In this document: piece by piece, positions 1 through 10,934 of the stretch
Position numbering within the stretch: the stretch's first letter is position 1
Layout of the letters: each line of letters begins with the position of its first letter
Assembly: GCA_963210315.1 (NCBI GenBank)
Contig: OY723279.1
Location: forward strand, 1,798,001 to 1,862,000
Direction of reading: 5' to 3'
DNA from: Rhynchopus euleeides
Lineage: Eukaryota; Euglenozoa; Diplonemea; Diplonemida; Diplonemidae
DNA length: 64,000 nt
The notes under the pieces: generated by a model
The model's input: only the letters and a program-made list of their open reading frames with translations
The model's database searches: none
What the model was told of the DNA's origin: nothing
Program-made: the position numbers and the translations under genes

Positions 1-3000
1 GTGCAGGAGGCAGTGTGCGGCACACCCGAGCGTGCCTGCGAGCTGTACGACCTCATGCCGGCACGCGACATCGACATGCCGTGGCGCCTCGTCAGCGAGG
101 AGGTGTGCAAGCGGCTGGCGGACATCCCGTGCCTGTGGTGCGGCCCGTCCGGTGGGTGGCGGCGGCCCGACGGGTGCTGGGTGGCCACGGCAGGTGCAGT
201 GCCGCACGCCGTGCTGGCGGGGCTGCGCAGCCTCGGGTTCGTGGTGGCGGAGGTGCCTGCGCGTGTGGCGCAGTGCCTGGGGGACGAGGCGCGCCCTCTG
301 ACTGCTGCCGCAGTGTGTGCCGGGGCTGCGCAGAACCCTGGGCGGGCGCATCCCGGCGGGAGGCTGGCGGCGGCAGAGGCGTGCGCCGTGCTGGACTGGG
401 CCCTCAGCGAGCTGGCTGTGCTGAACGGGCACAACATCCCGGCACCCACGTCCCCACTGGCGGTGTCGCTGCGGCAGCTGCCCCTCGCAGCTGTGCTGTC
501 AGGCAGCACCGTGCCCTTCGCCGGAAGCGATCTGCTGCACTGCAGCAGCAGCACGGCAGCTGCCACCAGCACCCCCACGCGTGTGGAGCAGCTGGTGTGC
601 GGCACGCCTGCAGGCGGACGCATCCTCAGCACAGCTGCGGTGGCGGGGTGCCCCTCCCTGCAGGAGAAGCTGCAGCTGCCGCAGTGGCGCAGCGTCCTGG
701 GCGTCAGGCTGGCCACACGCAGCTCTGTGATGTCCCTGCTGCCGCTGGCGGGGCTGCCGCAGGGGTGTGCGCCTGCTGCTGGGAACAGGAACGGGAAGGA
801 CAACAGCACCATGAACCTGCAGACACACGTGGCGTGGTCGCAGCAGCTGTGGGCCTGCCTGGACGAGCTGGCTGACGGGGAGGGCGGCAGTGGCTGGGCC
901 GACCCCGGGGTGGGGTGGTGTGTGGTGCCGTGTGGCGGGGGTGCCTACACGTGCCGCCTGCAGAGGCAGACGGCCGACACGGTGCGTGTGATGGGGGCCA
1001 GCAGCAGCACCGCAGACGCAACAGCTGTGCCGGGAGAACTGGACACGGTCCTCAGGGAGGCTGGGGTGCACGCAGCGGACGTGCCGCACCTCGAGGGCTA
1101 CATCCAGCAGCGCACCGCACTCGGGTGCTTCCGCGCACTGCACGCCGCACGCGCCACACCCCTGCCCGCCGCGTCTGCCGGGGTGGTGCGGGCCTGGCTG
1201 GCACACACGCTGCACGCCTTGCCGCAGGCAGAGCTGCGCAGCAGGGCTGTGCAGCTGCCCGTGTGGCTGGTGTGGGGCGGTGCAGGCCCTGCCCCGCTGC
1301 CTGCAGGCCACTGCGTGCTGCCGAGCGCCATACGCGACACGCCTGTAGAGCAGCTGCTGCGCCACCACGCCAGGGCCTCGCCCGAGGAGGCTGAGGTTCT
1401 GGTGCGTGCAGGCGTGCCGCGTTTGTCCGACGCTGAGTTCTGGGTCTCCTTTCTCCAGTATGCTGCGTGCACGCCAGGTGCGGGGGGCGGCAGCGAGCGG
1501 GCTGCCTTCGTGTCGGCTGCCGAGCAGGCGCTGTGTGCAGCTGTGCAGCACCCTGAGGTGCGGCAGGCTGCGTGCGACGCAACAGTCGTGCCGACGGCGG
1601 CAGGAGTGCTGCGTCCGCTGTGCAGCGGGCTGTGCGACCCCAACACGCCAGAGACGGCGGCGCTGCTCCCGGACATACACATCGTCGAGGACGGGTTCGC
1701 CACTGGGAAGGCACGCAACGCCCTGCTGCTGCTGGGGATGCGCACCACCCTCAGCACGGACGACGTGGTGGGGCTGTGCTGCACGCTGGCTGGAGAGGGT
1801 GACGTGAGTCGCGCCACCGCAATGCTGCATTACATGGACCGGAACCTGCAGTCGCTCCAGACAGATGTGTTGTTCCAGAAGCTGCAGGGCGTGGCGTGGG
1901 TGCCTGTCACGAAGGAGCTGCCGGACGCACTGCTGCCTGTGCAGGGCGGTGTGGCGGCACCGCTGCGTGTGGCAGCAGACGTGCGGCCACAGGACCAGAT
2001 GTGGCTGTGCTCTGCGTCGAAGGGTATCGCCGCTCGCCCCTGCAGCGCTCGACTGTCCCGGTGCTTCGGGTGGGATGCACCGCTGCCTGCCGCCGTGCTT
2101 GTTGCGCAGCTACTTGCCGTGTCTGCAAAGCACGCTGAGTCAGCAGCAGACACCGCGGCAGGCGTGGCCGTGAACAGCCGGGTGCTGGAGCTGTACGGTG
2201 CACTGGAGGCACACCGGCAGGCGGGCAGCCTGGGTGCAGCACTGCAGGGTCTCGAGCAGCGCCCCTGTGTCTGGGTGGGGACACAGTTCGCACCCCCGCA
2301 GCAGGTGGCGCAGGAGACGACATACGGGCTGCCCGGTCTGCACACGCTGCCCGCAACGCTCCAGCAGTTCGCCACCCTGCTGCATGCGATGGGTGTGGAG
2401 CTGCACTTCACCCCCAACACCTACGCAGACGCGCTTGGGACGCTTGCACACAAGTCGGCGGCTGCATCGCTGTCGGATCCTGTGCTGCAGCAGGTGGTGG
2501 CGCTGCTGGTTCGTCTGGAGCACGATGCGGCACACCTGCGGTCGCCTGTGCTGCTGCCCAGCATGGCGGGTGTGCTGTGCCCCTGCAACGCGCTGCTGTA
2601 CGACGACATGCAGGGTGTGGAGTGCGGCGTCGAAGGGCTCGTACCCCTGCATCCCATGGTGCCGCGCAAGGTGGCAGAGACGTTCGGCGTGCCGATGAAG
2701 CGGATGCTGGTGGCCTGCAGTGGTGAGGACGACTGGGGCTTCGAGGAAGGCATCGAAGCCTACGGGCAGAGCGAGAGCCTCACGTCGCGCATCCGCAACA
2801 TCCTGTCAGAGTATGTGTCGGACGTCGGGATCTTCAACGAGATGCTGCAGAATGCAGACGACGCGCAGGCGTCGCAGTTCACCGTGATGCTGGACATGAC
2901 GGAGTACGGCACATCATCTCTGATGAACTCTGCGTTGGAGCCGTTGCAGGGCCCGGCCATCGTGGTGCACAATGATGCACAGTTCACCAACGCTGACTTC

Positions 3001-6000
3001 TCCAACCTCGCGTCAGTGGGCAAAGGGGCGAAGCTGGAGTCCACCAGCAAGACGGGACGGTTCGGGATTGGGTTCAACGCTGTGTACCACTTCACAGACG
3101 TGCCGAGCATCCTGTCGGGCGGCAGCCTTGTGTTCCTCGACCCGCACAGGAGACACGTGCGGGGCAGCACGGAAGGGGCGCCGGGCATCAAGTTGAGTGT
3201 CCCGTGGTCCAAGGCGAGCCTGTTTGCCGACCAGCTCGCACCTTACCGGCAGGCGGGCACCGACATGGTCAGCGACCCGCAGCAGGTGTACGACGGGACG
3301 CTGTTCCGTTTCCCGCTGCGGACAGAGGAGGCGGCAGCACGGTCAGACCTCAGCAAGCAGACCTACAGCGTGCAGCAGGCGGAGGAACTGCTGCAGAAGT
3401 TCTGCGGCACCGCGTCGGAGCTGCTGCTCTTCCTGAAGCACGTGCGCTGCGTGCGTGTGCTGGTGCGGAACGGCGACAGTGTGGACGAGGTGTACCACAC
3501 GGAACTGTCGGTGGACCCTGCACACGAGGAGCGCCACAAGCAGGTGTACACCTTCGTTGCCGGCACCAGCGAGTCGAGCGCGTCACGCGACGGGCTGAAG
3601 CACCGCCTCAACACCACGCAGGACGCAGACCTGCCGTGGGAGGTGACGGACGTGGCGATCGCAACACGGGCACGTGGGGAAGACGGGACCACCACCGAGA
3701 CCAGGACCGGGTGGGTGCTCAGCGCTGGGATTGGTGGGGGCGAGACCAAGGAGCTCGCGGTGAAGGCGGCGGAGGGGCGGAAGCTGCTGCCGTGGGGCGG
3801 TGTGGCGCTGCAGCGCGGCAGGGCGGCAGGCGCACCGGCAACAGGGCGTGCCTACGCCTTCCTGCCCCTGCCGCAGTCGAGCGGGATGGCGTGGCACATC
3901 AACGGGGCGTTCGACCTGTCGACAAACAGGCGCAACCTGTGGTTCGATGACTTCGGGGAGCACGGGGAGCGGTCGCTGTGGAACGTGGCCCTGATGCAGG
4001 ACCCCTGCGTGCCTGCTGCGGTGCGTCTGCTGCTGCGCCTGGCAGAGGAGGCGGGCAGCGCAGCCGCTGCCCAGCTGTACGAACTGCTTCCGGGTGCAGG
4101 CTTGCACGGCCTGTTTGAGCAGTTTGCGGACGCGCTCTACCTCCGCCTGCAGTCCGTCCCTGTGCTGGCGTCGATGAATGCTGACGGGTCTGTGGGTGCG
4201 TGGGTGGCGCCCAGCAAGGCCGTCCTGCTGGACATGCAGGAGGGCGACACGCACTACGCACGCAGAGCAGTCATCGCCAAGGCCCTGGTGCTCGCAGGCA
4301 AGGTGGTGGCATCTGTCCCACCACACGTGTCTGCGATGCTGCTGAAGCACGGTGCTGTGGCCGTCACCCCTGAGTGCCTCCGCGAGACGCTGAAGGCGCT
4401 GCCGTCCCTGCCTTCCGGGCTGAAGCCTGCCGACGTGGCGCAGCTGCTGGCATGCGCTGCGTCAGACCTGGGCACAGCAGGCAAGGGCTTCGAACACCTG
4501 CACGGCGTGCCCCTGCTGCCGGTGGTGTCGGGTGATGTGAAGCGCTTCTGTGCTGGGACTGACCCTGCAGAGCTTGTCTTCTCCGGTGTTCCCGGCGGCT
4601 TCCTCAAGGGCCTGCCTGCTGTGAAGGGCATCGTGGCTGTCGACAGCCTGTTGCGTGACTCCGCAGTGCCTTTGGCCGCACTCATGGCCAGCACCAACCT
4701 GCGGAAGGTGGCAGAACCCAAGCACCTGCACCTCCTGCTGTCTAGCGCACTTGACCCCAGCATGTTCGACACAGCACGTGTGTCACGGTCCGACCCGAAG
4801 GCACCGAAGAAGGAGGTGGTCGACGCCTTCTGGGAGATACTTCACCGCATCCGCGGGAAGATGGAAGGTGACCTCAGCCGTTGGCCCCTGATCCCTGCCA
4901 CCAGCGTCTTCGTCGACAAGGCCAACAGGCACACCGTGCTGTGGGGTGTCCCTCAAGACCTGGTCCCTGTGCTGGTTGAGCTGGGCATCGACAGCGTGAC
5001 GAACACCTCCAACTACATCCTGGAACTGGTGCCACGGTCGTCTTGTGAAACGATTCTCGATGCGCTGCTTGCTGTGCACAAAACGACCAGCGATTCCGTC
5101 TCTGTTGTTTCGAAGATGCAGCCGGAAGCACGTCACAAGCTGCTCCAGTGCCTTGTGACGTCGACGAGGTGCTCCCACGTGCACAACGTGCCCAAGATTG
5201 CCGACCACCACCGTGAGCTGCTGAAGGCACTCCCCATCTACCGCCTGCACCCAGCTGAATCCGGCAGGTTCTCCCACATCGACCCCGCAGTGCAGCTGCC
5301 GCCCGTCGGCAGTTTAAAATACAGCCCTGCAGTCCTGGCAGGGCACTACGATGCCCCCAATGATAAGACCCGGAAGTTCATGGAGGCGGTTGGTGCCACC
5401 ACCGTGTCACACGAGGACTTCATGACGCGTCTCCTCAGCAACCGGCCACCCGGTGCGGACGACTACAATGTTGCTCGAGTCGTTGTCGGCTACTTCGCGT
5501 CCGGCGGGGCTCCCGAAGCAGGGTCCCGAGCTGCTAACCTGCTGCGCAACACAGCATGGGTGCCCAACAGGGCGGGTGGCTTCAAGCGCCCTGCTCAGCT
5601 GCTGAGCCCTGAGCTTGCAGGGGTGGGGTCTGTGCCCGACTGCGTGCTGCCCCGCACGGACATTCCACATGTCACCCTCGCCAAGGTCGGCGTCCATACT
5701 GAGGTCACATGGCAAGCGGCTGTCGTGTGGGCGGAAGGTGTCAGCACCATCAGCTGCAGGAAAGAAGCCCATAAGTTTGCTGCGTATCTGCAACATGGTG
5801 TGCGTGCACTGGATCCCACGAAGACTGGATTTTCCGCCTTCTCCGCCATCCCGTGTGTGCCTGTGCAGCAGATCAACGAGGCCGGGTACCCACACGACCC
5901 TGCACTGGTGCCAGACAACGGACTGATGTCCCCCGAGCAGGTGCAGCGTGCAAGCAACCGTGCCCTCTGCTCTGCTGTCTGCGGCATCGTTGTTGATGAG

Positions 6001-9000
6001 GTTTGCAGAGTGGAGGTGGGCTTTGCCAACTATGGTGGCTTTGCTGCTGTTGGGGGCTATCCAGATTACCTCCCTCTGTGGCTTGTCAAACAGGTGGTGC
6101 CCAACACCGTGCTGGTGCAGCAGCTCCTGAAGGCGGTGGCTCTGGGCCCTGACGAGGTGGTGACCCCACATATCTACAGCGAGATATCGAGGCGCCTGGG
6201 CCGTGCTGAGGCTCACACGACCAGGTACCCGTATTCTTGTGACCCTGAGCTCACGGAAGCTCTGAGGATGCGCCACGCCTTCAACGCGGTGCTGGGCAAC
6301 GACATCGTGCGGATCGGTACCTCCTTCAAGCGCCCCTTGGAGGTGGCCCTGAGCCCGCCGGCTGTGCAGGGTGCACCCTACCTGTGCCAGATGCCTGAGG
6401 ATGAGTTGGCCAAGTGGAGAGCCGAGTGGGCACCGCTGCTGTCCGCACTGGGCATCGTGGAGAGCTTCGGCCCTGCGAACTACGCTGCCTGTGTCGCACG
6501 CCTTGCAGAGGAACGCAACGGGGAGGCCCTGGAGGCAGGCGTGCTTGAGAAGGTGGTGGAGATTGCGAAGCACGTGGCAGAGTCGGAGTCGCCACGCAGT
6601 CTGTCGCACCTGCCCAACACATCCGGGGTGCTGCGGGGTGTGAACCAGCTGGTGTACAACGACATGGACGGAGACGACACGACGCACGAGTTGGTGCACG
6701 CCTCCATCCCCAACGAAGTTGCGGAGCGTCTCGGAGCGGAGTCCTGCAAGGAGCGCGTGTACCGTGAGATCCAGCAGAGGGTGACGTGCCCGCAGAAGGC
6801 GCAGCTCGTGCCACGCCTGAAGGGGCACGGTGTGGAGAGCATCGTGCACGAGCTGCTGGGTGTGGCTCACCAGCTGGGTGCTGCGCACGTGGGCTTCACC
6901 CTCGACACCGCACAGCACGGCAGCGCGTTCGTGATCCCCAACACGGAGCAGCACCAAGGGCCAGGTGTGCTGTTCTGCCTGCGGGGTGTGCAGGTGTCGT
7001 GCGACGAGGTCGAGCGCCTGGTCAGCGGGGAGGCAGCACCGGGTGGCGGGCTCGGCCTTGCGGCGTGCTTCACTGCGTCGGACTGCGTGCAGGTGGCTGC
7101 CAGCGGGCAGCTGATGATCTTCCAACCAGGTGCACCACTGTCCCCGAGCCTGCCACTCGTGGACGTTCGGAAGAAGTTCGCCCCTCATTTGTCTGCCTTC
7201 CGTGGGGACGAGGAGGTGGGGCTGGCGGTGCGCTTCGGGCTGCGCACACAGGCGTCGGGACTCGGGCGTGCGTGCAGCCCTGCGGACTTCGGGGAGGTGC
7301 TGCGCAGGGTGTCGCGTGTGGTGCCGTCGATGCTGCCGCTGCGTCCGTCCGTGCAGCAGGTCGTGTTTGGCGAACAGGGACCTGCAGTCGCACAGGCAGA
7401 GGTACCGGCTGGGGCTGGCCTTGACGAGCAGCCTGCTGCAGCTGACGCCGACACGCTGCGTCCAGTGTCGCGGTGCGTCGTGCGGTTCCCCTCAGAGGAG
7501 GCGGGGAAGGACCCTCGGGCAGCAGCCTGGTGCAGGCAGCAGTTGAGGCACACGGGGCTGGCCGCATTCGTGGCGCCGGCGACGGAGAAGACAAGCGTGT
7601 ACACTGTCGAGGTGGACAGGTTCGAGCCGAGGTGCGACGACAACACCGACGGTGACGGGGACGGCGGCGGTGGAGGCGAAACGTGCACCACACAGCGCTG
7701 GGCGGCAGTGCTGACGGCCGGTGCCATCCCCACACAGCTGCACGGGGTGGAGCTCGACCCTGTCGGCGGTGCTGCGGCACTGCTGGGTGTGGACGGGCAG
7801 CAGGCGGCCACCAGTGCGCTGTGTGCCGCAGGGCGCCAGCTGACGCTGTGCCCGCAGCTGCACAGCACGCCGACAGGCCTGCCTGTGCAGCTGCTGTGCG
7901 CGGAGGTGGGCTCTGAGGTGGCGGCACCCCAGATGGAGGCTTGGAACGCTGCGGTGCGACGCACGATGCACACGGCGTACGGGGTGCTGCTGCGCGAGCT
8001 GTGCGCCCGCAGCAACACGCTTGCGCTGCCCACACAGCAGACGTGCTACTCCTTCTGGCCAGACGACTCCCAAGCACGCGACACACACATGCAGTGTGTG
8101 GAACACGTCTACCGGCAGCTGTCCGCACACCCGCTGTTCCTGCTGTGCACGGCAGGGGCAGCAGCGTACGAGCCTGCCACAAAGGCGTCCTTTGCGTACG
8201 TGCAGGGGCTGTCCACAGAGCTCGAGGAGGGTGCGCTGTTGGCGGTGTCGCAGGAGCTGCCCGTCTTCAGCGTGCCGCAACACGTGGCCCGTGGGATGTG
8301 CCTCCACTCTGGGTCGGAGGGCGTCAGCGCGCTGTCTGCAGCTGATGTCTGTGACGCGTTCCGCATGAACAGCGACACGGTCGACAGCCTTGTGTCCCGC
8401 CTGGACACCCCACAGCAGGTCGTCAGCCTGCTGGAAATTGCGGCAGACGCGCTGCAGCCGCACGAGGCAGGGCGTCTGAGGCAGGTGCGTCTTCTGCCTA
8501 TGTACGAGGGTGCAGGCATCCTCACTGTCGCCGCATTCGCATCGCAAACCGTGTGGATCGGGGGCCAGGCCGAGTGCACCCTGTTCCCGCACAAGCTGGG
8601 GCAGTTCGCACACCCCTGCCTGATGGACTCGGAGACGCTGCGCCCTCTGCTGCTGGACGCCAAGGTGCAGGACGCACTCCGCCTGCACAAGCCTGCAGCA
8701 CGCGAAGTGCTGCAGCTGCTGCAGGGTGCACAGCAAGCCACCCCTGTGCCCCGCAGCTGGAAGGGGCAGAGTGCCGTGCCTGCAGAGGATGCTGCGGCTG
8801 TGCCGCACGAGTGGCTGCAGAGCCTGTGGTGCATCATGCAGCCCGACGACACAGCACGCTTCACATCGTGGCCGCTCCTGCCGCTTGCAGACGGCCGCCT
8901 CGTCAGCTGTGGGGACGTGCAGCTTGTCTTCAACTTCGAAGCGGAGGAGGTGTCTGTGGGTGCTGCTGCCGAGGGCGGGACGGGTGCCGTGGACACACAC

Positions 9001-9708
9001 ACACCCGTGCCCTCGCACAGCGCACACGACCCTGCCGTCCTGCGTGAGCATGTGTGCGCCCTGGGGCTGCCTGTGGCGTCCCCTATGTTCACAGGGGTCA
9101 CACGCTTCCAGCCGCAGGGCACCGCAGCCCAGGTGGTGGCGCGGAAGCTGGCTGACTGCACGCAGCGCGGGTTGGTGCAGTGGGAGGGCGCGTGTGTGGC
9201 GCACACCGATGCCCTGCTGCTGTACCTTGCAGGCAGTTCGTCCGACTTTGGGGAGCAGGTGCATGCCGACAACATACGGAAGCTGCCACTCTTCACCCCG
9301 GTGTCGGACACAGGGAGTCGTGTCGCCCTCCAGCAGAGGTGCACTGCAGCACCGGTCGTGCCCTTCCTGCAGGATGTCAACTGGTATGTACTGCACGTGC
9401 CTTGTGCCTCGCACGCCACACACCACAGGGTCACACGCTCAGACGAGACCGACCCGCTGCTGCAGCAGCTGGGTGTGGAGCTGCTGTCGGAAGCGGACGT
9501 GTGGGTGCGTGAGGTGATTCCGTCGCTGCACGACGACATGACGTCAGATGAGCGCCACGACAAGGTATGTGCTGTGCCTGGTGAAAATCGAAAGGTCCCA
9601 CGCACCAAATTCTGCCCAAAAATCGTCAAAAATGGACATGTCATACGCAGCAAGGGGGCAAACCACTCCCCAATGCTCAATGATTCCACGGCAAGCCAGA
9701 TTTTCTGA
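1..9708 (+). CDS. Sacsin-like giant chaperone, copy A (5' end outside window, 3' end broken)
   Basis: This is the 3' part of a sacsin-like first exon. It corresponds to residues 431-3618 of copy C (34082-48606) at a constant offset of 35,371 bases with no indel. The homologous coding part ends at 9564, where copies B and C have a splice donor (AAG|GTATGT). Identity to copy C continues 19 bases into that intron and stops at 9583; the sequence beyond is unrelated, so the frame runs on through about 47 foreign codons to a stop at 9706-9708. The acidic exon, coiled coil and RING exons are missing. The piece retains the second HSP90-type ATPase module (asparagine motif QNADDAQAS near 2840-2870, glycine motif GRFGIGFNAVYH near 3055-3090) and the degenerate third module near 6830-6910. 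It may be a truncated, non-functional duplicate, or the breakpoint and perfect identity may reflect misassembly. Confidence 0.8.
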   Translation: MQEAVCGTPERACELYDLMPARDIDMPWRLVSEEVCKRLADIPCLWCGPSGGWRRPDGCWVATAGAVPHAVLAGLRSLGFVVAEVPARVAQCLGDEARPLTAAAVCAGAAQNPGRAHPGGRLAAAEACAVLDWALSELAVLNGHNIPAPTSPLAVSLRQLPLAAVLSGSTVPFAGSDLLHCSSSTAAATSTPTRVEQLVCGTPAGGRILSTAAVAGCPSLQEKLQLPQWRSVLGVRLATRSSVMSLLPLAGLPQGCAPAAGNRNGKDNSTMNLQTHVAWSQQLWACLDELADGEGGSGWADPGVGWCVVPCGGGAYTCRLQRQTADTVRVMGASSSTADATAVPGELDTVLREAGVHAADVPHLEGYIQQRTALGCFRALHAARATPLPAASAGVVRAWLAHTLHALPQAELRSRAVQLPVWLVWGGAGPAPLPAGHCVLPSAIRDTPVEQLLRHHARASPEEAEVLVRAGVPRLSDAEFWVSFLQYAACTPGAGGGSERAAFVSAAEQALCAAVQHPEVRQAACDATVVPTAAGVLRPLCSGLCDPNTPETAALLPDIHIVEDGFATGKARNALLLLGMRTTLSTDDVVGLCCTLAGEGDVSRATAMLHYMDRNLQSLQTDVLFQKLQGVAWVPVTKELPDALLPVQGGVAAPLRVAADVRPQDQMWLCSASKGIAARPCSARLSRCFGWDAPLPAAVLVAQLLAVSAKHAESAADTAAGVAVNSRVLELYGALEAHRQAGSLGAALQGLEQRPCVWVGTQFAPPQQVAQETTYGLPGLHTLPATLQQFATLLHAMGVELHFTPNTYADALGTLAHKSAAASLSDPVLQQVVALLVRLEHDAAHLRSPVLLPSMAGVLCPCNALLYDDMQGVECGVEGLVPLHPMVPRKVAETFGVPMKRMLVACSGEDDWGFEEGIEAYGQSESLTSRIRNILSEYVSDVGIFNEMLQNADDAQASQFTVMLDMTEYGTSSLMNSALEPLQGPAIVVHNDAQFTNADFSNLASVGKGAKLESTSKTGRFGIGFNAVYHFTDVPSILSGGSLVFLDPHRRHVRGSTEGAPGIKLSVPWSKASLFADQLAPYRQAGTDMVSDPQQVYDGTLFRFPLRTEEAAARSDLSKQTYSVQQAEELLQKFCGTASELLLFLKHVRCVRVLVRNGDSVDEVYHTELSVDPAHEERHKQVYTFVAGTSESSASRDGLKHRLNTTQDADLPWEVTDVAIATRARGEDGTTTETRTGWVLSAGIGGGETKELAVKAAEGRKLLPWGGVALQRGRAAGAPATGRAYAFLPLPQSSGMAWHINGAFDLSTNRRNLWFDDFGEHGERSLWNVALMQDPCVPAAVRLLLRLAEEAGSAAAAQLYELLPGAGLHGLFEQFADALYLRLQSVPVLASMNADGSVGAWVAPSKAVLLDMQEGDTHYARRAVIAKALVLAGKVVASVPPHVSAMLLKHGAVAVTPECLRETLKALPSLPSGLKPADVAQLLACAASDLGTAGKGFEHLHGVPLLPVVSGDVKRFCAGTDPAELVFSGVPGGFLKGLPAVKGIVAVDSLLRDSAVPLAALMASTNLRKVAEPKHLHLLLSSALDPSMFDTARVSRSDPKAPKKEVVDAFWEILHRIRGKMEGDLSRWPLIPATSVFVDKANRHTVLWGVPQDLVPVLVELGIDSVTNTSNYILELVPRSSCETILDALLAVHKTTSDSVSVVSKMQPEARHKLLQCLVTSTRCSHVHNVPKIADHHRELLKALPIYRLHPAESGRFSHIDPAVQLPPVGSLKYSPAVLAGHYDAPNDKTRKFMEAVGATTVSHEDFMTRLLSNRPPGADDYNVARVVVGYFASGGAPEAGSRAANLLRNTAWVPNRAGGFKRPAQLLSPELAGVGSVPDCVLPRTDIPHVTLAKVGVHTEVTWQAAVVWAEGVSTISCRKEAHKFAAYLQHGVRALDPTKTGFSAFSAIPCVPVQQINEAGYPHDPALVPDNGLMSPEQVQRASNRALCSAVCGIVVDEVCRVEVGFANYGGFAAVGGYPDYLPLWLVKQVVPNTVLVQQLLKAVALGPDEVVTPHIYSEISRRLGRAEAHTTRYPYSCDPELTEALRMRHAFNAVLGNDIVRIGTSFKRPLEVALSPPAVQGAPYLCQMPEDELAKWRAEWAPLLSALGIVESFGPANYAACVARLAEERNGEALEAGVLEKVVEIAKHVAESESPRSLSHLPNTSGVLRGVNQLVYNDMDGDDTTHELVHASIPNEVAERLGAESCKERVYREIQQRVTCPQKAQLVPRLKGHGVESIVHELLGVAHQLGAAHVGFTLDTAQHGSAFVIPNTEQHQGPGVLFCLRGVQVSCDEVERLVSGEAAPGGGLGLAACFTASDCVQVAASGQLMIFQPGAPLSPSLPLVDVRKKFAPHLSAFRGDEEVGLAVRFGLRTQASGLGRACSPADFGEVLRRVSRVVPSMLPLRPSVQQVVFGEQGPAVAQAEVPAGAGLDEQPAAADADTLRPVSRCVVRFPSEEAGKDPRAAAWCRQQLRHTGLAAFVAPATEKTSVYTVEVDRFEPRCDDNTDGDGDGGGGGETCTTQRWAAVLTAGAIPTQLHGVELDPVGGAAALLGVDGQQAATSALCAAGRQLTLCPQLHSTPTGLPVQLLCAEVGSEVAAPQMEAWNAAVRRTMHTAYGVLLRELCARSNTLALPTQQTCYSFWPDDSQARDTHMQCVEHVYRQLSAHPLFLLCTAGAAAYEPATKASFAYVQGLSTELEEGALLAVSQELPVFSVPQHVARGMCLHSGSEGVSALSAADVCDAFRMNSDTVDSLVSRLDTPQQVVSLLEIAADALQPHEAGRLRQVRLLPMYEGAGILTVAAFASQTVWIGGQAECTLFPHKLGQFAHPCLMDSETLRPLLLDAKVQDALRLHKPAAREVLQLLQGAQQATPVPRSWKGQSAVPAEDAAAVPHEWLQSLWCIMQPDDTARFTSWPLLPLADGRLVSCGDVQLVFNFEAEEVSVGAAAEGGTGAVDTHTPVPSHSAHDPAVLREHVCALGLPVASPMFTGVTRFQPQGTAAQVVARKLADCTQRGLVQWEGACVAHTDALLLYLAGSSSDFGEQVHADNIRKLPLFTPVSDTGSRVALQQRCTAAPVVPFLQDVNWYVLHVPCASHATHHRVTRSDETDPLLQQLGVELLSEADVWVREVIPSLHDDMTSDERHDKVCAVPGENRKVPRTKFCPKIVKNGHVIRSKGANHSPMLNDSTASQIF

Positions 9709-10776
9709 TCAATTGGTTTGTTTGAGCATGTTCCTGGCCCTTGTTTGGAAAGTAGATGACCCCTGGCTGGAGAGGACGGTTGTGCTCGACCGCACGGAGA
9801 GAGAACCTTCTCCATATCAACCTCCACTCCACAATGCCACAAGTGGCAGGAAGGCCGGGTGTTACAGGCCTCAACCAGGGTTCCAAGGCTCTCCACTTCC
9901 TGGCTGCGTCAGGGATCACCGGGTACAGCGAGCAGGATTCCCTGTCCTGACACCCCAGCATGTACCACCGGAAGAACCCGAAACAGCAGCCGCCCCTCAT
10001 GGGGGTTGCAAGAGGCACGGAAATCGTTCAAATCGGACCAAGTCCGAAAATTCGGCACTTTCTTGGGTACAAATTGCGGTCCTTTTTTGAAAAAAGGCTA
10101 ATTCTGTAAGGGGGACCTTTTCGAATTTTTTTTTTCGGGCACTTTTTCCACAAGGAATTGTCCGCCCTGTCCGCTACTGTCCGCTACTGTCCACTACCGA
10201 TTTCAAGGATCCTCCTATGTCAAACCATGAAAAAAATATTTTCAAAAATATAAAAATATGTTGGAAAAAACCTTCCTAATCCGGCGATTTATAGGGGGAC
10301 CCTTTTCGAATTTTTTTTGGGGAAGGGGTAAATTGAACGTTTTTGGCCATTTGAAGCCACTGCGAGCATTCCCGGGCCTCGGAAATCAGATTTTTGCCCC
10401 TGAAATGCGGTACCGGTCCGGACGAAAATCCGAAAAATTCGCGCCAAAAAATGACCCCCGAAGCTGCGGTCTGGGTCCAAAGGATTTGTGCCAAGGGCCG
10501 TTATGGACACCCCGTAAACCCTTCTGGGACCAAAAAGTGCACGAAAGGGGTTAAAACGGCCTAATTCGTTGATTTGTTGCATTTCCCAGCCAAAAATCGA
10601 TTTTTTGGCTTGGCGAGTAGTTGGCGAAAATCGCGAAAAATCCCAAAAATATCGATTTTTCACATGGAAAATGGGACCAAAAACCGGGTTCTGGCCATTT
10701 CTGGGTGGTTTTTCGGGGTTTCCAGACAATGTTCGCCATTTTTCTGCCCGAAACCCCAGCCTGCTTGCATACACGT
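9584..10776. other. Non-coding, AT-rich segment after the copy A breakpoint
   Basis: Composition changes sharply from the GC-rich sacsin exon to AT-rich sequence with many A and T runs, most clearly from about 10080 to 10740. There are three direct copies of a CTGTCCGCTACTG-like word near 10168-10195. Short open frames occur on both strands, but none has a recognisable domain or coding bias. I see no gene here. Confidence 0.5.
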
Positions 10777-10934
10777 TAAGTCGAATAAATTAGACATAAG
10801 CAGAAGAGCAACATCATAATGTTCGTGAGAATGTCACCCCCCAAGCGGAGGCCGAGGGTGACATTCTCTCGGGGTACCCTCGGTAAGTCTAATAAACTAG
10901 ACATAACCAGAAGACCAACATCATCATGTTCGTG
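10777..10934. repeat. 51-bp direct repeat flanking a 13-bp palindrome
   Basis: Two 51-base direct repeats, 10777-10827 and 10884-10934, differ at five positions by eye; both start TAAGTC and end ATGTTCGTG. Between them lies a perfect inverted repeat, GAGAATGTCACCC (10827-10839) and GGGTGACATTCTC (10856-10868), followed by a GGGGTACCC palindrome. This could be a small mobile element with a long target duplication, or a tandem duplication with a hairpin spacer. No coding content is seen. Confidence 0.6.

Noticed and set aside
5407..7188. Long antisense frames opposite the sacsin exons (for example 593 codons here, 644 codons at 7492-9426 on the - strand)
   Set aside because: They are shadows of a GC-rich coding strand; they recur in each paralogue only because the sense sequence does, and they show no domain.
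10258..10554. Short frames in the AT-rich segment
   Set aside because: Overlapping frames on both strands and homopolymer-driven composition; no protein features.
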